Position numbers and translations under genes: made by a program. Below are positions 46,815-55,162 of a stretch of DNA of 64,000 nucleotides, piece after piece; the first letter of the stretch is position 1; every line of letters begins with the position of its first letter. The notes under the pieces were generated by a model, which saw only the letters and a program-made list of their open reading frames with translations, was not told the DNA's origin and did no database searches. The DNA comes from Bacteriovoracaceae bacterium (GTDB taxonomy: Bacteria > Bdellovibrionota > Bacteriovoracia > Bacteriovoracales > Bacteriovoracaceae), in NCBI GenBank assembly GCA_018649885.1, contig JABIHA010000122.1, positions 32,797-96,796 on the forward strand. Reading direction: 5' to 3'.

Positions 46815-46919
46815 TATACTGATTCCAGTTTGGATTTCAAGTGAGTGGATAACGAAGAAGGCGTGTAGCACACTCCGATGAGGAATACGCCACTTGAAAT
46901 CCAAACTGGGATCAGTATA
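46815..46919. repeat. 29-bp inverted repeat forming a long hairpin, MITE-like or structured RNA
   Basis: Left arm 46815-46843 and right arm 46891-46919 are inverted repeats with one mismatch in 29, which would be a G-U pair in RNA. The 47-base loop contains smaller pairs (GTGT/ACAC around 46863-46873 and GAGTG/CACTC). The repeat lies about 100 bp after the aminotransferase stop in a 576-bp gap. It may be a miniature mobile element, a terminator-like hairpin or a small RNA. No coding potential was seen. Confidence 0.7.
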
Positions 46920-47007
46920 AGTTAGAAAAAGTAAGACGATCCTCTATATACAGGCCATTTTTTTTTGTTGTAGCATGATGCACGCGCTACTTATCACGAA
47001 GGAATTT

Positions 47008-47267
47008 ATGAAGCACATTTTTATTATGTTGTTTATTTGCCTATCATCTTCAGCATTTGCCCACCAAATAGAATGCAAGGGGCAACTATCATATAGATAG
47101 CTAACTCTAAAAAAATGAAAAATAGATATGAGGTCATTTTACATGCAAATAGCTATGAAGCTTTTTCAATTATTGGTGATCTCTCTTCGAAAACACATAT
47201 TGAATTTAAGTCAAAAAATTATCGTTCCGGGTCAGCGATGGGATTGATCTGCAAGGACTCACTTTGA
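47008..47267 (+). pseudogene. broken small secreted protein gene
   Basis: An ATG at 47008 with an AAGGA site opens a signal peptide (MKHIFIMLFICLSSSAFA) and stops at a TAG after 30 codons. A second open stretch in another frame runs to a TGA at 47265, reading MKNRYEVILHANSYEAF from 47115. The two together look like one protein of about 85 residues broken by a one-base indel near 47090-47110. The 47-bp-loop hairpin lies about 90 bp upstream. Confidence 0.55.
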
Positions 47268-47286
47268 AACTTTGCCAACTAAATTC

Positions 47287-48144
47287 CTAGGCAAATATGT
47301 CTTCAGGCGAAAGAGATTTTACTAAGAAATCCATATAGGGTCTTTTATACTCTTTAACTTCGTTATGCAGCTCGTGGAAGGCTCCGTCTACTTCAAAAAC
47401 TTGGGTGTTCTTTTCAAGATCTCTAAAGAATGTTTTTGTTGCACCTGCGCTACAAACTGGGTCGTTGCTTCCATAAGCACAAAATGAAGGGCACTTGATT
47501 CTCAAAGGTCTACTGAACACTCTCGCAGAACGACTAACAAGACCTAGAGCAAGCTTTGTATGCATACTTAAACAGTTAAGAGGATCCTTTTTGTAATCTT
47601 CTGCAACTCGAGGATCGTGTGATAGACCGGCCACATCTACTAATCCTTTGAGATCTAGAGAAAAAGGAACCCCTGCAAGTGCCTCGGTAATTTTCGGTGA
47701 AACATACTTCATCACCATGCCGCCTGGTCCGGGTAAGCCGATAGGAGGAGCACTTAGGAAAACCTTCTCTGGATAACATTCATCATCTGAAAAATTTTGA
47801 ATAAAATCGGCGGTAACTAGGCCACCCATACTATGGCCAAAGAGCACATACTTCTCCATTTTATAATTCTTTTTAAGATGATAAATTATCTCGCCCAAGT
47901 CTTTGGCATAGTCTTCAAATTTTCCTACAAAGGCCCTTTTGCCCTCACTTTGACCATGGCCTCGGAGGTCATAAAACAAGATGTTGTAATTGCTTTTGAA
48001 AAGCTCTACTAAATACTTATGTCGACCCAGATGCTCCCCGACGCCATGGGTTGCAATGATCCACCTTGGTTTCCCATGCTCGATTATCTCCAGATGGAGG
48101 GACAGACCGTCGCGGATTTTTAGCTTCTCTGAATCTGTGTACAT
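47287..48144 (-). CDS. alpha/beta hydrolase, monoacylglycerol lipase-like
   Basis: The nucleophile motif GHSMGG lies near residue 103, with an oxyanion stretch ATHGVGEHLGRH near 33 and YDLRGHGQSEG near 58. This matches the serine-aminopeptidase S33/Hydrolase_4 group that includes lysophospholipase and monoacylglycerol lipase. The acid and His are likely in the YGSNDPVC and FHELHNE stretches. No signal peptide is present, so it is probably cytoplasmic. It stands alone, with convergent and divergent neighbours. Confidence 0.87.
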   Translation of the reverse strand: MYTDSEKLKIRDGLSLHLEIIEHGKPRWIIATHGVGEHLGRHKYLVELFKSNYNILFYDLRGHGQSEGKRAFVGKFEDYAKDLGEIIYHLKKNYKMEKYVLFGHSMGGLVTADFIQNFSDDECYPEKVFLSAPPIGLPGPGGMVMKYVSPKITEALAGVPFSLDLKGLVDVAGLSHDPRVAEDYKKDPLNCLSMHTKLALGLVSRSARVFSRPLRIKCPSFCAYGSNDPVCSAGATKTFFRDLEKNTQVFEVDGAFHELHNEVKEYKRPYMDFLVKSLSPEDIFA

Positions 48145-48245
48145 GGACTTTTCCTTAATTTTCGAGGTTTAGGCATTTGATCTCACAATAAAGTCATCGT
48201 ATTATAACTTAACTAAGTTGTAATTATCTAAGGAAAAGGCTCCAC

Positions 48246-48623
48246 ATGCCAATGTATTGCCCAGTGTGTCTATCAGAGACTTTGAAGATTACGTCCTCAG
48301 GTGTCATTAATTTGGCCATCAATGGAAAACAGATGGACACGGGAAGGTATCTTTTCAGCATCCCAGAGCAAGTGAAGGGTGAGCTAAGGACAAATCTCAG
48401 AAAAAAAGTTGAAGAATTCTTTAGGTGGCTTGGAGGTTTCCAAAATAAAGCACCCATCACCGAATTCTTACTTTTTACCAGTAATGTTGCATGCACCAAG
48501 GGGTGTAAGGTTCCAATGGGTTCGAAATTCACTGTGGTAGGTATTATTTACACAGAAAAAGAGGTTGCAGAGCTAATAGAAGAGATGGGCAAAAAGCACA
48601 ATATTCAAATCGATTTAGGTTGA
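48246..48623 (+). CDS. small zinc-ribbon-like protein of unknown function
   Basis: The 125-residue protein starts MPMYCPVC, a C-x2-C that could be half a zinc site, with a later C-x3-C (CTKGC). No signal peptide or known domain was seen. AAGGAA lies about 14 bases before the ATG. The stop (48621-48623) precedes the chalcone-isomerase-like gene by about 38 bp, so the two could be co-transcribed. Confidence 0.65.
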   Translation: MPMYCPVCLSETLKITSSGVINLAINGKQMDTGRYLFSIPEQVKGELRTNLRKKVEEFFRWLGGFQNKAPITEFLLFTSNVACTKGCKVPMGSKFTVVGIIYTEKEVAELIEEMGKKHNIQIDLG

Positions 48624-48661
48624 GTATAACTCCTTCAAGAATTCTAAAAAGGAGTATATTT

Positions 48662-49216
48662 ATGCGCTTATTAACAGCGATGATGGTTCTTGCACTAGCT
48701 GGATCAGTCCAAGCAAAATCACTTAAAAAAGCAAATTTCAATGACAATGTTCAAATCTCTGGAAAGACTTTGACTCTCAATGGCCTTGGTTTAAGGCTAG
48801 CTACTATTTTTGACATCAATGTTTATGTCGGCAGTCTCTACCTTGAGAAAAAAGAACAAGATGCCACTAAGATCCTCGATTCAAAAGGACCTAAGCTTAT
48901 TGAGTTGGCATTTTTAAGAGGCGTTTCAGGCAAAAAACTTCAAGGCGCCTGGAGTGATTGTTTCGAAAACAATGCTGCAAACCCACAAACCTTTAAAGGA
49001 CAACTTGCTCAGCTTAATAGCTCAATGAAAGAAGTTAAAAATGGTGACAGAGTAAGATTTGAATTCGTACCAGCGAATGTTACAGTTAAAATAAATGATA
49101 TTGTTACTGGAACAGTGGAAAAGGGCGGAGCAGGTTTTCAAAAAGTTCTTCTCTCTTGTTGGATTGGCCCAAAGCCACCAAATAAGGAATTGAAGTCAGG
49201 GATGTTAGGACTTTAA
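48662..49216 (+). CDS. secreted chalcone-isomerase-like protein
   Basis: The ATG at 48662 has a GGAG site nine bases upstream and starts a signal peptide (MRLLTAMMVLALAGSVQA); the longest frame starts at a TTG 14 codons earlier. The mature part matches the bacterial chalcone-isomerase-like family: NGLGLRLATIFDINVYVGSLYL near residue 45 and the conserved LELAFLRGVSGKKL-like block. Such proteins are mostly uncharacterised and periplasmic. No flavonoid chemistry should be assumed. Confidence 0.85.
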   Translation: MRLLTAMMVLALAGSVQAKSLKKANFNDNVQISGKTLTLNGLGLRLATIFDINVYVGSLYLEKKEQDATKILDSKGPKLIELAFLRGVSGKKLQGAWSDCFENNAANPQTFKGQLAQLNSSMKEVKNGDRVRFEFVPANVTVKINDIVTGTVEKGGAGFQKVLLSCWIGPKPPNKELKSGMLGL

Positions 49217-49254
49217 TAAAAAAGCATACCAGTTATAGATAATGGATTAGCTAA

Positions 49255-50754
49255 TTGATTAATGGACTAATAAAACTATTTAATATTAAAGACGACGAGA
49301 ATTTTTTCAAAAGAGTTCTCGTCATTTCTTTTTTCTTCCACTTACTTGCAAGTTATTTCTCAAAGGGATTCCATCACTTTGATGAACACTTCCAAATCCT
49401 TGAATTTATAAATTACAAAATGGGAGCTATCACCTCGGCTGATCTTCCATGGGAATTCCGCTACCAAATAAGAGACTGGATAGCCATATTCATGTTCTAT
49501 CCATTTGCAAAGCTATTTGCCCTGACTGGGCTTGATGGTCCTTTTACCCAGGCCTTTATTTACCGCTTTCTATCTATGATACTAGCGTTTCTGGGAACAA
49601 ATTATTTTATCCTCAAATCAAAAGTTTGGTTTAAGGACAATATCAATTGGAAATTCAGCGCCATTGCCATGAACCTGGCCTGGTTTGCCCCTTATATCCA
49701 CGCCAGAACATCCTCAGAAAATCATTCTCTGGCCTTTATGCTGGCAGGGCTTGGAGTCTACCTGGCTCATAAAAATATTAAAGGACTCCTTCTTTCTGGC
49801 ATCCTTATCGGCTTCTCTTTTTGGTTTCGCTACCAAATTGGCATGGGCATATTATTTTTTGTGTTATGGGTATTCATTATAGATAGACCAGGAATGAAAA
49901 ATATCTTTGCCCTGGGGCTCGGTGGCCTCGCTGCTTTTGTTATAGGAGTTGGTATAGACTATTGGGGTTACGGCGAGCTTGTCTTCACATTTTACAAGTA
50001 CTTTGTAGATGGTGTCATTAACGACAAGGCCTCCTATTTTGGAGTAACCCCGTACTGGGACTATTTAAGACTCCTATTTAATCGAGGAATACCTCCCCTA
50101 AGCCTGACACTGATGCTCACAACAATTTATTTCTGGTATAAAAATCCAAAACACATGCTGAGCTGGATACTACTTCCCTTTTTTATCCTTCATAGCATTG
50201 TTCCTCACAAAGAATTGCGTTTTCTATTTTTCCTGATTGCTCTGTCTCCAATGATGCTGGCCTTAGGCTTTGAGAGCATTCCAGGTGGGATTAGATCATT
50301 CTATCAGCGCTACCTTGCGAGCAAATGGATCAAAATTGCCACAAATATACTCGTTTTCATGAATATCGTGTTGCTTTTAGCGGTTTGCTTTCGGTCGGCC
50401 AATCGGGCCATGGGCTTCTATGAGTTTCTGTATTACCACGATGAAGTCCCTCAAAAAATTTATAGCCTAGGGGGAGACCCTCAAAAACTAGTCACGCTCT
50501 ACCCAAAATTCTATTTAAAAAATATAAGAAATTTCACAGCTATTTCGGACACCACAGCAGTAACAGCTATTGAAGATCAAGAATTTTGGATTTTTACTAA
50601 TCGTGGCCACCAGCTCAAAAGCTTAATCAAAGACCATCATTGTGAAATTAAATTTTCCAATTATCCACTTTTTCTCCTGGAATTTAATATTGGTGGCTGG
50701 ATGAATCGCTCTCGGGTGTGGGCTTTATCAAAATGTAATAGCTCTATGGAATAA
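49255..50754 (+). CDS. Alg9/PIG-B-like membrane glycosyltransferase (GT22-type)
   Basis: The block HHFDEHFQILEFINYKMG near residue 40, followed by LPWEFRYQIRDW, is the signature opening of GT22-type mannosyltransferases (Alg9-like). At least ten hydrophobic segments follow, and a VPHKELRFL stretch lies near residue 320. It probably transfers a hexose from a polyprenyl donor to an envelope glycan on the periplasmic side. The start is a TTG at 49255 with only a weak GGAT site, so the N-terminus is uncertain. Its end overlaps the convergent nucleotidyltransferase gene by 11 bp. Confidence 0.8.
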   Translation: MINGLIKLFNIKDDENFFKRVLVISFFFHLLASYFSKGFHHFDEHFQILEFINYKMGAITSADLPWEFRYQIRDWIAIFMFYPFAKLFALTGLDGPFTQAFIYRFLSMILAFLGTNYFILKSKVWFKDNINWKFSAIAMNLAWFAPYIHARTSSENHSLAFMLAGLGVYLAHKNIKGLLLSGILIGFSFWFRYQIGMGILFFVLWVFIIDRPGMKNIFALGLGGLAAFVIGVGIDYWGYGELVFTFYKYFVDGVINDKASYFGVTPYWDYLRLLFNRGIPPLSLTLMLTTIYFWYKNPKHMLSWILLPFFILHSIVPHKELRFLFFLIALSPMMLALGFESIPGGIRSFYQRYLASKWIKIATNILVFMNIVLLLAVCFRSANRAMGFYEFLYYHDEVPQKIYSLGGDPQKLVTLYPKFYLKNIRNFTAISDTTAVTAIEDQEFWIFTNRGHQLKSLIKDHHCEIKFSNYPLFLLEFNIGGWMNRSRVWALSKCNSSME

Positions 50755-51748
50755 AACTTTTCACAGTCTCTATTGTCTCTTCTAATATTTTTTTATGCTC
50801 TTCACTTGCTGGAGTGTACTCTGATAAGTAGGACAGAACTTTTTGAGGTCGATAAATTAGTTGTCCGAGTCTAATTAAGTGGGTTCTTTGTCTCACAAGG
50901 GACTCAAACTTCAGCCCATCTAGAAGATATTGATGGTATATTTTCAAAAAATGGTTTTCAAATTCAACTAATCCCAGTGCATATTCTCTCACCATTTCGA
51001 GTCCAAATTGATCCTGAGGTATTTCATAATTCCACAATTTTCTTAAATCACGATGAAGGCCCTCAATAAAACTGCTCCATTCATCACCCACAAATTCGTT
51101 GTACATTTGTGGACATTCTTGTTTTGTAGGAACAATATTTTTAGAGCTGAGTGCCACAAGTGTACTGGCCATCCAACCACCAAGAACTACAATTTCTTTT
51201 GTACAAGGAGCAAGTACACCACCAGCAAACTTCATCTCCCTTTCATCAAATCCAAGGAGTGGCATCTTTGGATCAGGAGGGGAAATGGGAATTTGTAGAG
51301 TCTCCATCCCCTCTCGGTTTCTTCTACAAAGTTGGAAGCAGCCATGCAGAGAATTGTATATATAACCCTCGATATCTGGCTCTTCAATTTGCTCACTTAA
51401 GTCCTCCCCCCAAACATGAAGGAAATTTTCTTTAAATTTTACAATTCCTTTTTTCTTAACGTCTTTTATATCTCGGGGAATAAGATCAAGGGGAGGAAAA
51501 GACATTTCAAAAAGAGCATCGTCAATATCATCAAAGAGCTCTTCCTCTTTTTTGGTCATAGGTCTTTTGAGAAAAAGGTAAAGGTCCACATCACTTGAAG
51601 GCACTTCGTATGAAAGAGCATAGCTGCCAGAGACATAGGAGGATAGAAGGATATCTCCAAATACTGCTCTAAAGAGAATCAAACCACCTTTTATTGTACT
51701 ATCAGCAGCTGAATTACCTGTGGAATTTAAAATCTCTACATTTTCCAT
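50744..51748 (-). CDS. nucleotidyltransferase-domain protein
   Basis: The Pol beta-type nucleotidyltransferase motif is visible near residue 38 (SGSYALSYEVPSSDVDLYLF), with the G-S and D-x-D metal site. A third acid could be the Asp of PPLDLIP. A helical C-terminal half follows. The layout resembles aminoglycoside or MNT-like nucleotidyltransferases; no matching HEPN partner is adjacent. Substrate unknown. It follows a strong terminator and is transcribed leftwards. Confidence 0.72.
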   Translation of the reverse strand: MENVEILNSTGNSAADSTIKGGLILFRAVFGDILLSSYVSGSYALSYEVPSSDVDLYLFLKRPMTKKEEELFDDIDDALFEMSFPPLDLIPRDIKDVKKKGIVKFKENFLHVWGEDLSEQIEEPDIEGYIYNSLHGCFQLCRRNREGMETLQIPISPPDPKMPLLGFDEREMKFAGGVLAPCTKEIVVLGGWMASTLVALSSKNIVPTKQECPQMYNEFVGDEWSSFIEGLHRDLRKLWNYEIPQDQFGLEMVREYALGLVEFENHFLKIYHQYLLDGLKFESLVRQRTHLIRLGQLIYRPQKVLSYLSEYTPASEEHKKILEETIETVKSFIP

Positions 51749-51751
51749 AAA

Positions 51752-51782
51752 ATAAAAAAAGGAGAAAGCACCGCTTTCTCCT
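51752..51782 (-). terminator. rho-independent terminator after the phospholipase D-like gene
   Basis: On the minus strand a perfect 10-bp stem (AGGAGAAAGC / GCTTTCTCCT) with a three-base loop is followed by seven T. It lies about 27 bases past the stop of the 51809 gene. Confidence 0.88.
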
Positions 51783-51808
51783 ATCCAATTTAATAAATAT
51801 ATTTAATC

Positions 51809-53437
51809 TTAATGACCAATTGAGCTTAACTGCTTATCTTTATTTTTATAGATAGGGTGTCTATCTTGTCTTGTCGCTCTACCTTGTAGAACTTCCCAGC
51901 CTGCTTTATAGGCCTTCACAATAGCAGGAATAGTGATGTAGTAAAACTGCTCGTAATTACCAGAACCATTTACATTTAATGCTGTTCCTGTAAAGTTACC
52001 AGCACCTTGAAAAAGCGACTTACCATCAGCAACGATAAATTTGTTGTGAAAAAGGTGAGTAGTGGTTTCTGCGTTAGTTTGCATAAAATAAATCTGAGCG
52101 TCTCTTCTCAAAGTTCTATATGCTAGAACATCATGACGGCCAACATCGTGAGCATGACCACCATTAACTTTACTTGATCTAAGGGTATCGTCATCAAAAA
52201 TGATTTTAACATCCACTCCTCTGTAAGCCGCATCTCTAAAAAGTGTTCTGTAGATTTTCCCAGTAGTTAATCTGTGAATGGCCACAAGCACTTCTGAGTC
52301 AGCATTGTTAATCATATTTGTCATGGCAGTGTATGGCTTAGCAATTCTTGAGCTAGGGACTGCATAGAATTCAATGTCTTTTCTTTTGGGCGCTTTAATT
52401 TTCTTTATACATTCTCTATAAGCTTTTGCGAAAACTCTTCGATCATTTTTTTCCGTAAAAGCTCTGAATACACAAACATTTTGTTGTGCAATGCTAGCAC
52501 TTGCATCTGAACCAAAAAATAACCAGTTTTCAAAGTGAAGAGTTGTTCCATATGAAGACATATTGGCAGATGAAGAAGTCCATCTAAGTTTTGTTCCTGA
52601 AATCTCTTTTAATTCAGCAGCATTCATTTCATGTAGAGGCTTTAAGTTTGCTACTTCTGAGGCCATAAAGATTTTAGAGTGCTGTAAGTGAGCTCCCGAA
52701 GATCCAAATGGACCCTTTCCTTTAGCTATAACTGTAGTATTTTTTGAACACTCATCTAATGCTCTAACATTTGCGTGATACTCATTACCTGAATCGATAT
52801 AAACTGTTACTTTTAAATTTCTAGCCTCGTCTTTAGCAGCAGTACAAAGTGCTTTACGAACACCTTTATTAGAAAATGAAAAATATGAAAGATAGACGGA
52901 TTTTACTTTTGGATCTTTAATCCAAGATTTTAGCTTTGCTTCAACTCCATTTTTCTTAGAAGCTCTATTGGCATCAGTCACCTCACACCATGCATCCTTA
53001 GCTTCGCCTTCATGATCACAATTAGGAAGGTTAAATCGAACTTCCCAATCTAGACCCTTAGAGTTTCCTGAAGCAAAAGGAGCAGAAAACTTAGGTGCCA
53101 CTGCAACTGGCTTTTCTTCAGCATCTTGAGCTAAATCTGAATCTTCATTAGAATCTTCAATGGCCGCTGCTGGAGCTTCGATACCTTCTACGGCAGGAGC
53201 ATCTTCAGCATCTGCTGTGGCATCAGCTTCAATTGAAGTAGCAGGCGCATCTTCAATGCTCGCCTCTTCGGCTTCGGCTTCGGCGGCATCAGCAGGTTCT
53301 TCAATCACTGTTGCAGGTGCCTCTTCAGCAACAACATCACCAGATGCTGGCTGCACCGTCTCATCTGCATAAATATTGGTGGTAATAATAGAAGCTGTAA
53401 GCAAAGTTAAAAGCATAAACTTAAAAGGGCTTTTCAT
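51809..53437 (-). CDS. secreted phospholipase D-like protein
   Basis: The ATG at 53437 follows a GGGAG site and begins a signal peptide (MKSPFKFMLLTLLTASII...); the longest frame starts 47 codons earlier and is unlikely. An Ala/Glu/Asp-rich low-complexity segment spans about residues 26-110. Two HKD-type motifs follow: HSKIFMAS near residue 252 and HNKFIVADG near 462, the latter with the full H-x-K-x4-D pattern. PLD-family enzymes hydrolyse phosphodiesters of lipids or nucleic acid. A second secreted PLD-like gene lies divergently 250 bp away. Confidence 0.87.
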   Translation of the reverse strand: MKSPFKFMLLTLLTASIITTNIYADETVQPASGDVVAEEAPATVIEEPADAAEAEAEEASIEDAPATSIEADATADAEDAPAVEGIEAPAAAIEDSNEDSDLAQDAEEKPVAVAPKFSAPFASGNSKGLDWEVRFNLPNCDHEGEAKDAWCEVTDANRASKKNGVEAKLKSWIKDPKVKSVYLSYFSFSNKGVRKALCTAAKDEARNLKVTVYIDSGNEYHANVRALDECSKNTTVIAKGKGPFGSSGAHLQHSKIFMASEVANLKPLHEMNAAELKEISGTKLRWTSSSANMSSYGTTLHFENWLFFGSDASASIAQQNVCVFRAFTEKNDRRVFAKAYRECIKKIKAPKRKDIEFYAVPSSRIAKPYTAMTNMINNADSEVLVAIHRLTTGKIYRTLFRDAAYRGVDVKIIFDDDTLRSSKVNGGHAHDVGRHDVLAYRTLRRDAQIYFMQTNAETTTHLFHNKFIVADGKSLFQGAGNFTGTALNVNGSGNYEQFYYITIPAIVKAYKAGWEVLQGRATRQDRHPIYKNKDKQLSSIGH

Positions 53438-53690
53438 GTGGTCTCCCGTCCAAATGATATGATAATCAATCATTAAAAATTCTTTATACAGCGATGTGTT
53501 ATCAGATAAAGCCTTGTGTGTAATCAGGGCCTGTACATTTTTCAATTTCGCTATCCTGGCAACAACCCATCGCGTCAATTATTTTTTTCTATTAAGAATC
53601 AAAGAGTTGCTCCATCAAAACTGACTGGATTCGTTGACGCTCTGACTGCGTAAAAGTATTCTTAATGGACCAACTTCTCAAGGATTGAGT

Positions 53691-55082
53691 ATGGCCATCA
53701 CGGACCGGTGGATTTTTTTAGCACTTCTAGTATTGTCAGTTTCAGCAAGCGCCGGAAAGGTGCAGGGATTTCCCAAATCTCTCTATATAGATGCCTATTT
53801 TAATCATCAAGGTACAAATAGATATACTGAGCCTTACAGAAAAATAACCAGAAACGGTGATAATTTTGAAGAAATTATCGCTAGCAGAATTAATAAGGCC
53901 AAAAAGAAGGTTTGGCTCGCTGTTCAGGAGTTTCGTCTTCCCGGAATTGCAAACTCACTTATCGCTGCAAAAAGTAGAGGTGTTGAGATCAAGGTTGTTA
54001 TTGAAAATAGCTACCATAATATCTTTAGTGACCTAACTGCAAGAGAAGTATCAAGCCTAAGTGTTTACCAACTACAAAGATATTTAGATTTTGTTAAAAT
54101 TAGCGACATAAATTTAGATGGTGTCTCGACTCTTGCAGAGAAAAGAAAAAGTGATGCCATCTATATATTAGAAAATGCTGGCATTAAAATTATTGATGAT
54201 ACTTTTGATGGTTCAAAGGGCTCGGGTCTAATGCACCATAAATTTGTTGTCATTGATGATGATACAACTATCGTGACCTCAGCAAATTTTACCCAAAGTG
54301 ATTTTTTTGGAGACTTCTCTCAAATTGTCAGTAGAGGAAACCCCAACTCTCTAGTAATTTTGAATTCTCCCGACATTAATCAATTTTTTAGTGGTGAATA
54401 CCAAGTAATGTGGGGAAATGGTCGCATTGGTGGTTCAAAATTTGGTGTAGATAAACCACACCTCGGAATACCCACCTACTTTTTTCCTAGCGGAGAGAGT
54501 GTCACTATTTCATTTTCTCCTACCGGTAAAAAAATACCATACGAAAAATCAAGTAATGGCCTTATCAAGAGAACGCTCGAGAGGGCCCGTAAGTCCATTT
54601 TCTTTAATCTTTTCGTGTTTAGTGAGCAAGCTATTGCAAATAGCATGAAAGACAAATTTAGCCTCGGGGTTGATGTACAAGGTGTAATAGAGAAAAACTT
54701 TGCCTACAGAAGCTATAGCGAGCTACTAGATATGCTGGGTGTGAATATGCCTTCAGGAAGGTGTAAAGTAAGTAGGGACAACAATCCATGGAAGAGTACC
54801 GCCAAAAAAGTTGGGGCCAGTAATCTTCCTAGCGGTGATAGACTCCACCATAAGCTAGCGGTAGTTGATGAGAGGCTCATTATAGTGGGTTCACACAATT
54901 GGTCCACTTCTGCCAATCAAAACAATGATGAAACTCTTCTTGTTATAGAAAGCAAACTATTAGGACCAAGGTTTCAAAGTGAGGCCCTAAGCCATATTAA
55001 TAGAGGCACATTAGGCCTTACTTCAACAATTTCTAAAAAGATAAGTGACCGAAAACAAAAATGTCGCGGGAAATTTTTATAG
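53691..55082 (+). CDS. secreted phospholipase D-like protein (two HKD motifs)
   Basis: The ATG at 53691 follows an AAGGA site seven bases upstream, and the signal peptide ends in S-A-S-A. Two HKD motifs lie near residues 181 (HHKFVVIDD..TSANFTQSD) and 385 (HHKLAVVDE..GSHNWSTSA), each with the following G/T-S-x-N segment. A single chain with both motifs can form the complete active site. Substrate could be phospholipid or DNA. It is divergent from the other PLD-like gene, sharing the 250-bp region between them. Confidence 0.88.
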   Translation: MAITDRWIFLALLVLSVSASAGKVQGFPKSLYIDAYFNHQGTNRYTEPYRKITRNGDNFEEIIASRINKAKKKVWLAVQEFRLPGIANSLIAAKSRGVEIKVVIENSYHNIFSDLTAREVSSLSVYQLQRYLDFVKISDINLDGVSTLAEKRKSDAIYILENAGIKIIDDTFDGSKGSGLMHHKFVVIDDDTTIVTSANFTQSDFFGDFSQIVSRGNPNSLVILNSPDINQFFSGEYQVMWGNGRIGGSKFGVDKPHLGIPTYFFPSGESVTISFSPTGKKIPYEKSSNGLIKRTLERARKSIFFNLFVFSEQAIANSMKDKFSLGVDVQGVIEKNFAYRSYSELLDMLGVNMPSGRCKVSRDNNPWKSTAKKVGASNLPSGDRLHHKLAVVDERLIIVGSHNWSTSANQNNDETLLVIESKLLGPRFQSEALSHINRGTLGLTSTISKKISDRKQKCRGKFL

Positions 55083-55162
55083 TCTTTTGGTTTTTTTTTC
55101 ACTTTGCCATTGCCAATTGATTTCAATTTTGGAATTCTTCACCTCAGTTGGGAGACATTTAT

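Noticed and set aside
46844..46890. CGATGAGGAA in the hairpin loop, resembling a hammerhead ribozyme core
   Set aside because: The conserved CUGAUGA core is not met and the required three-stem layout is not present.
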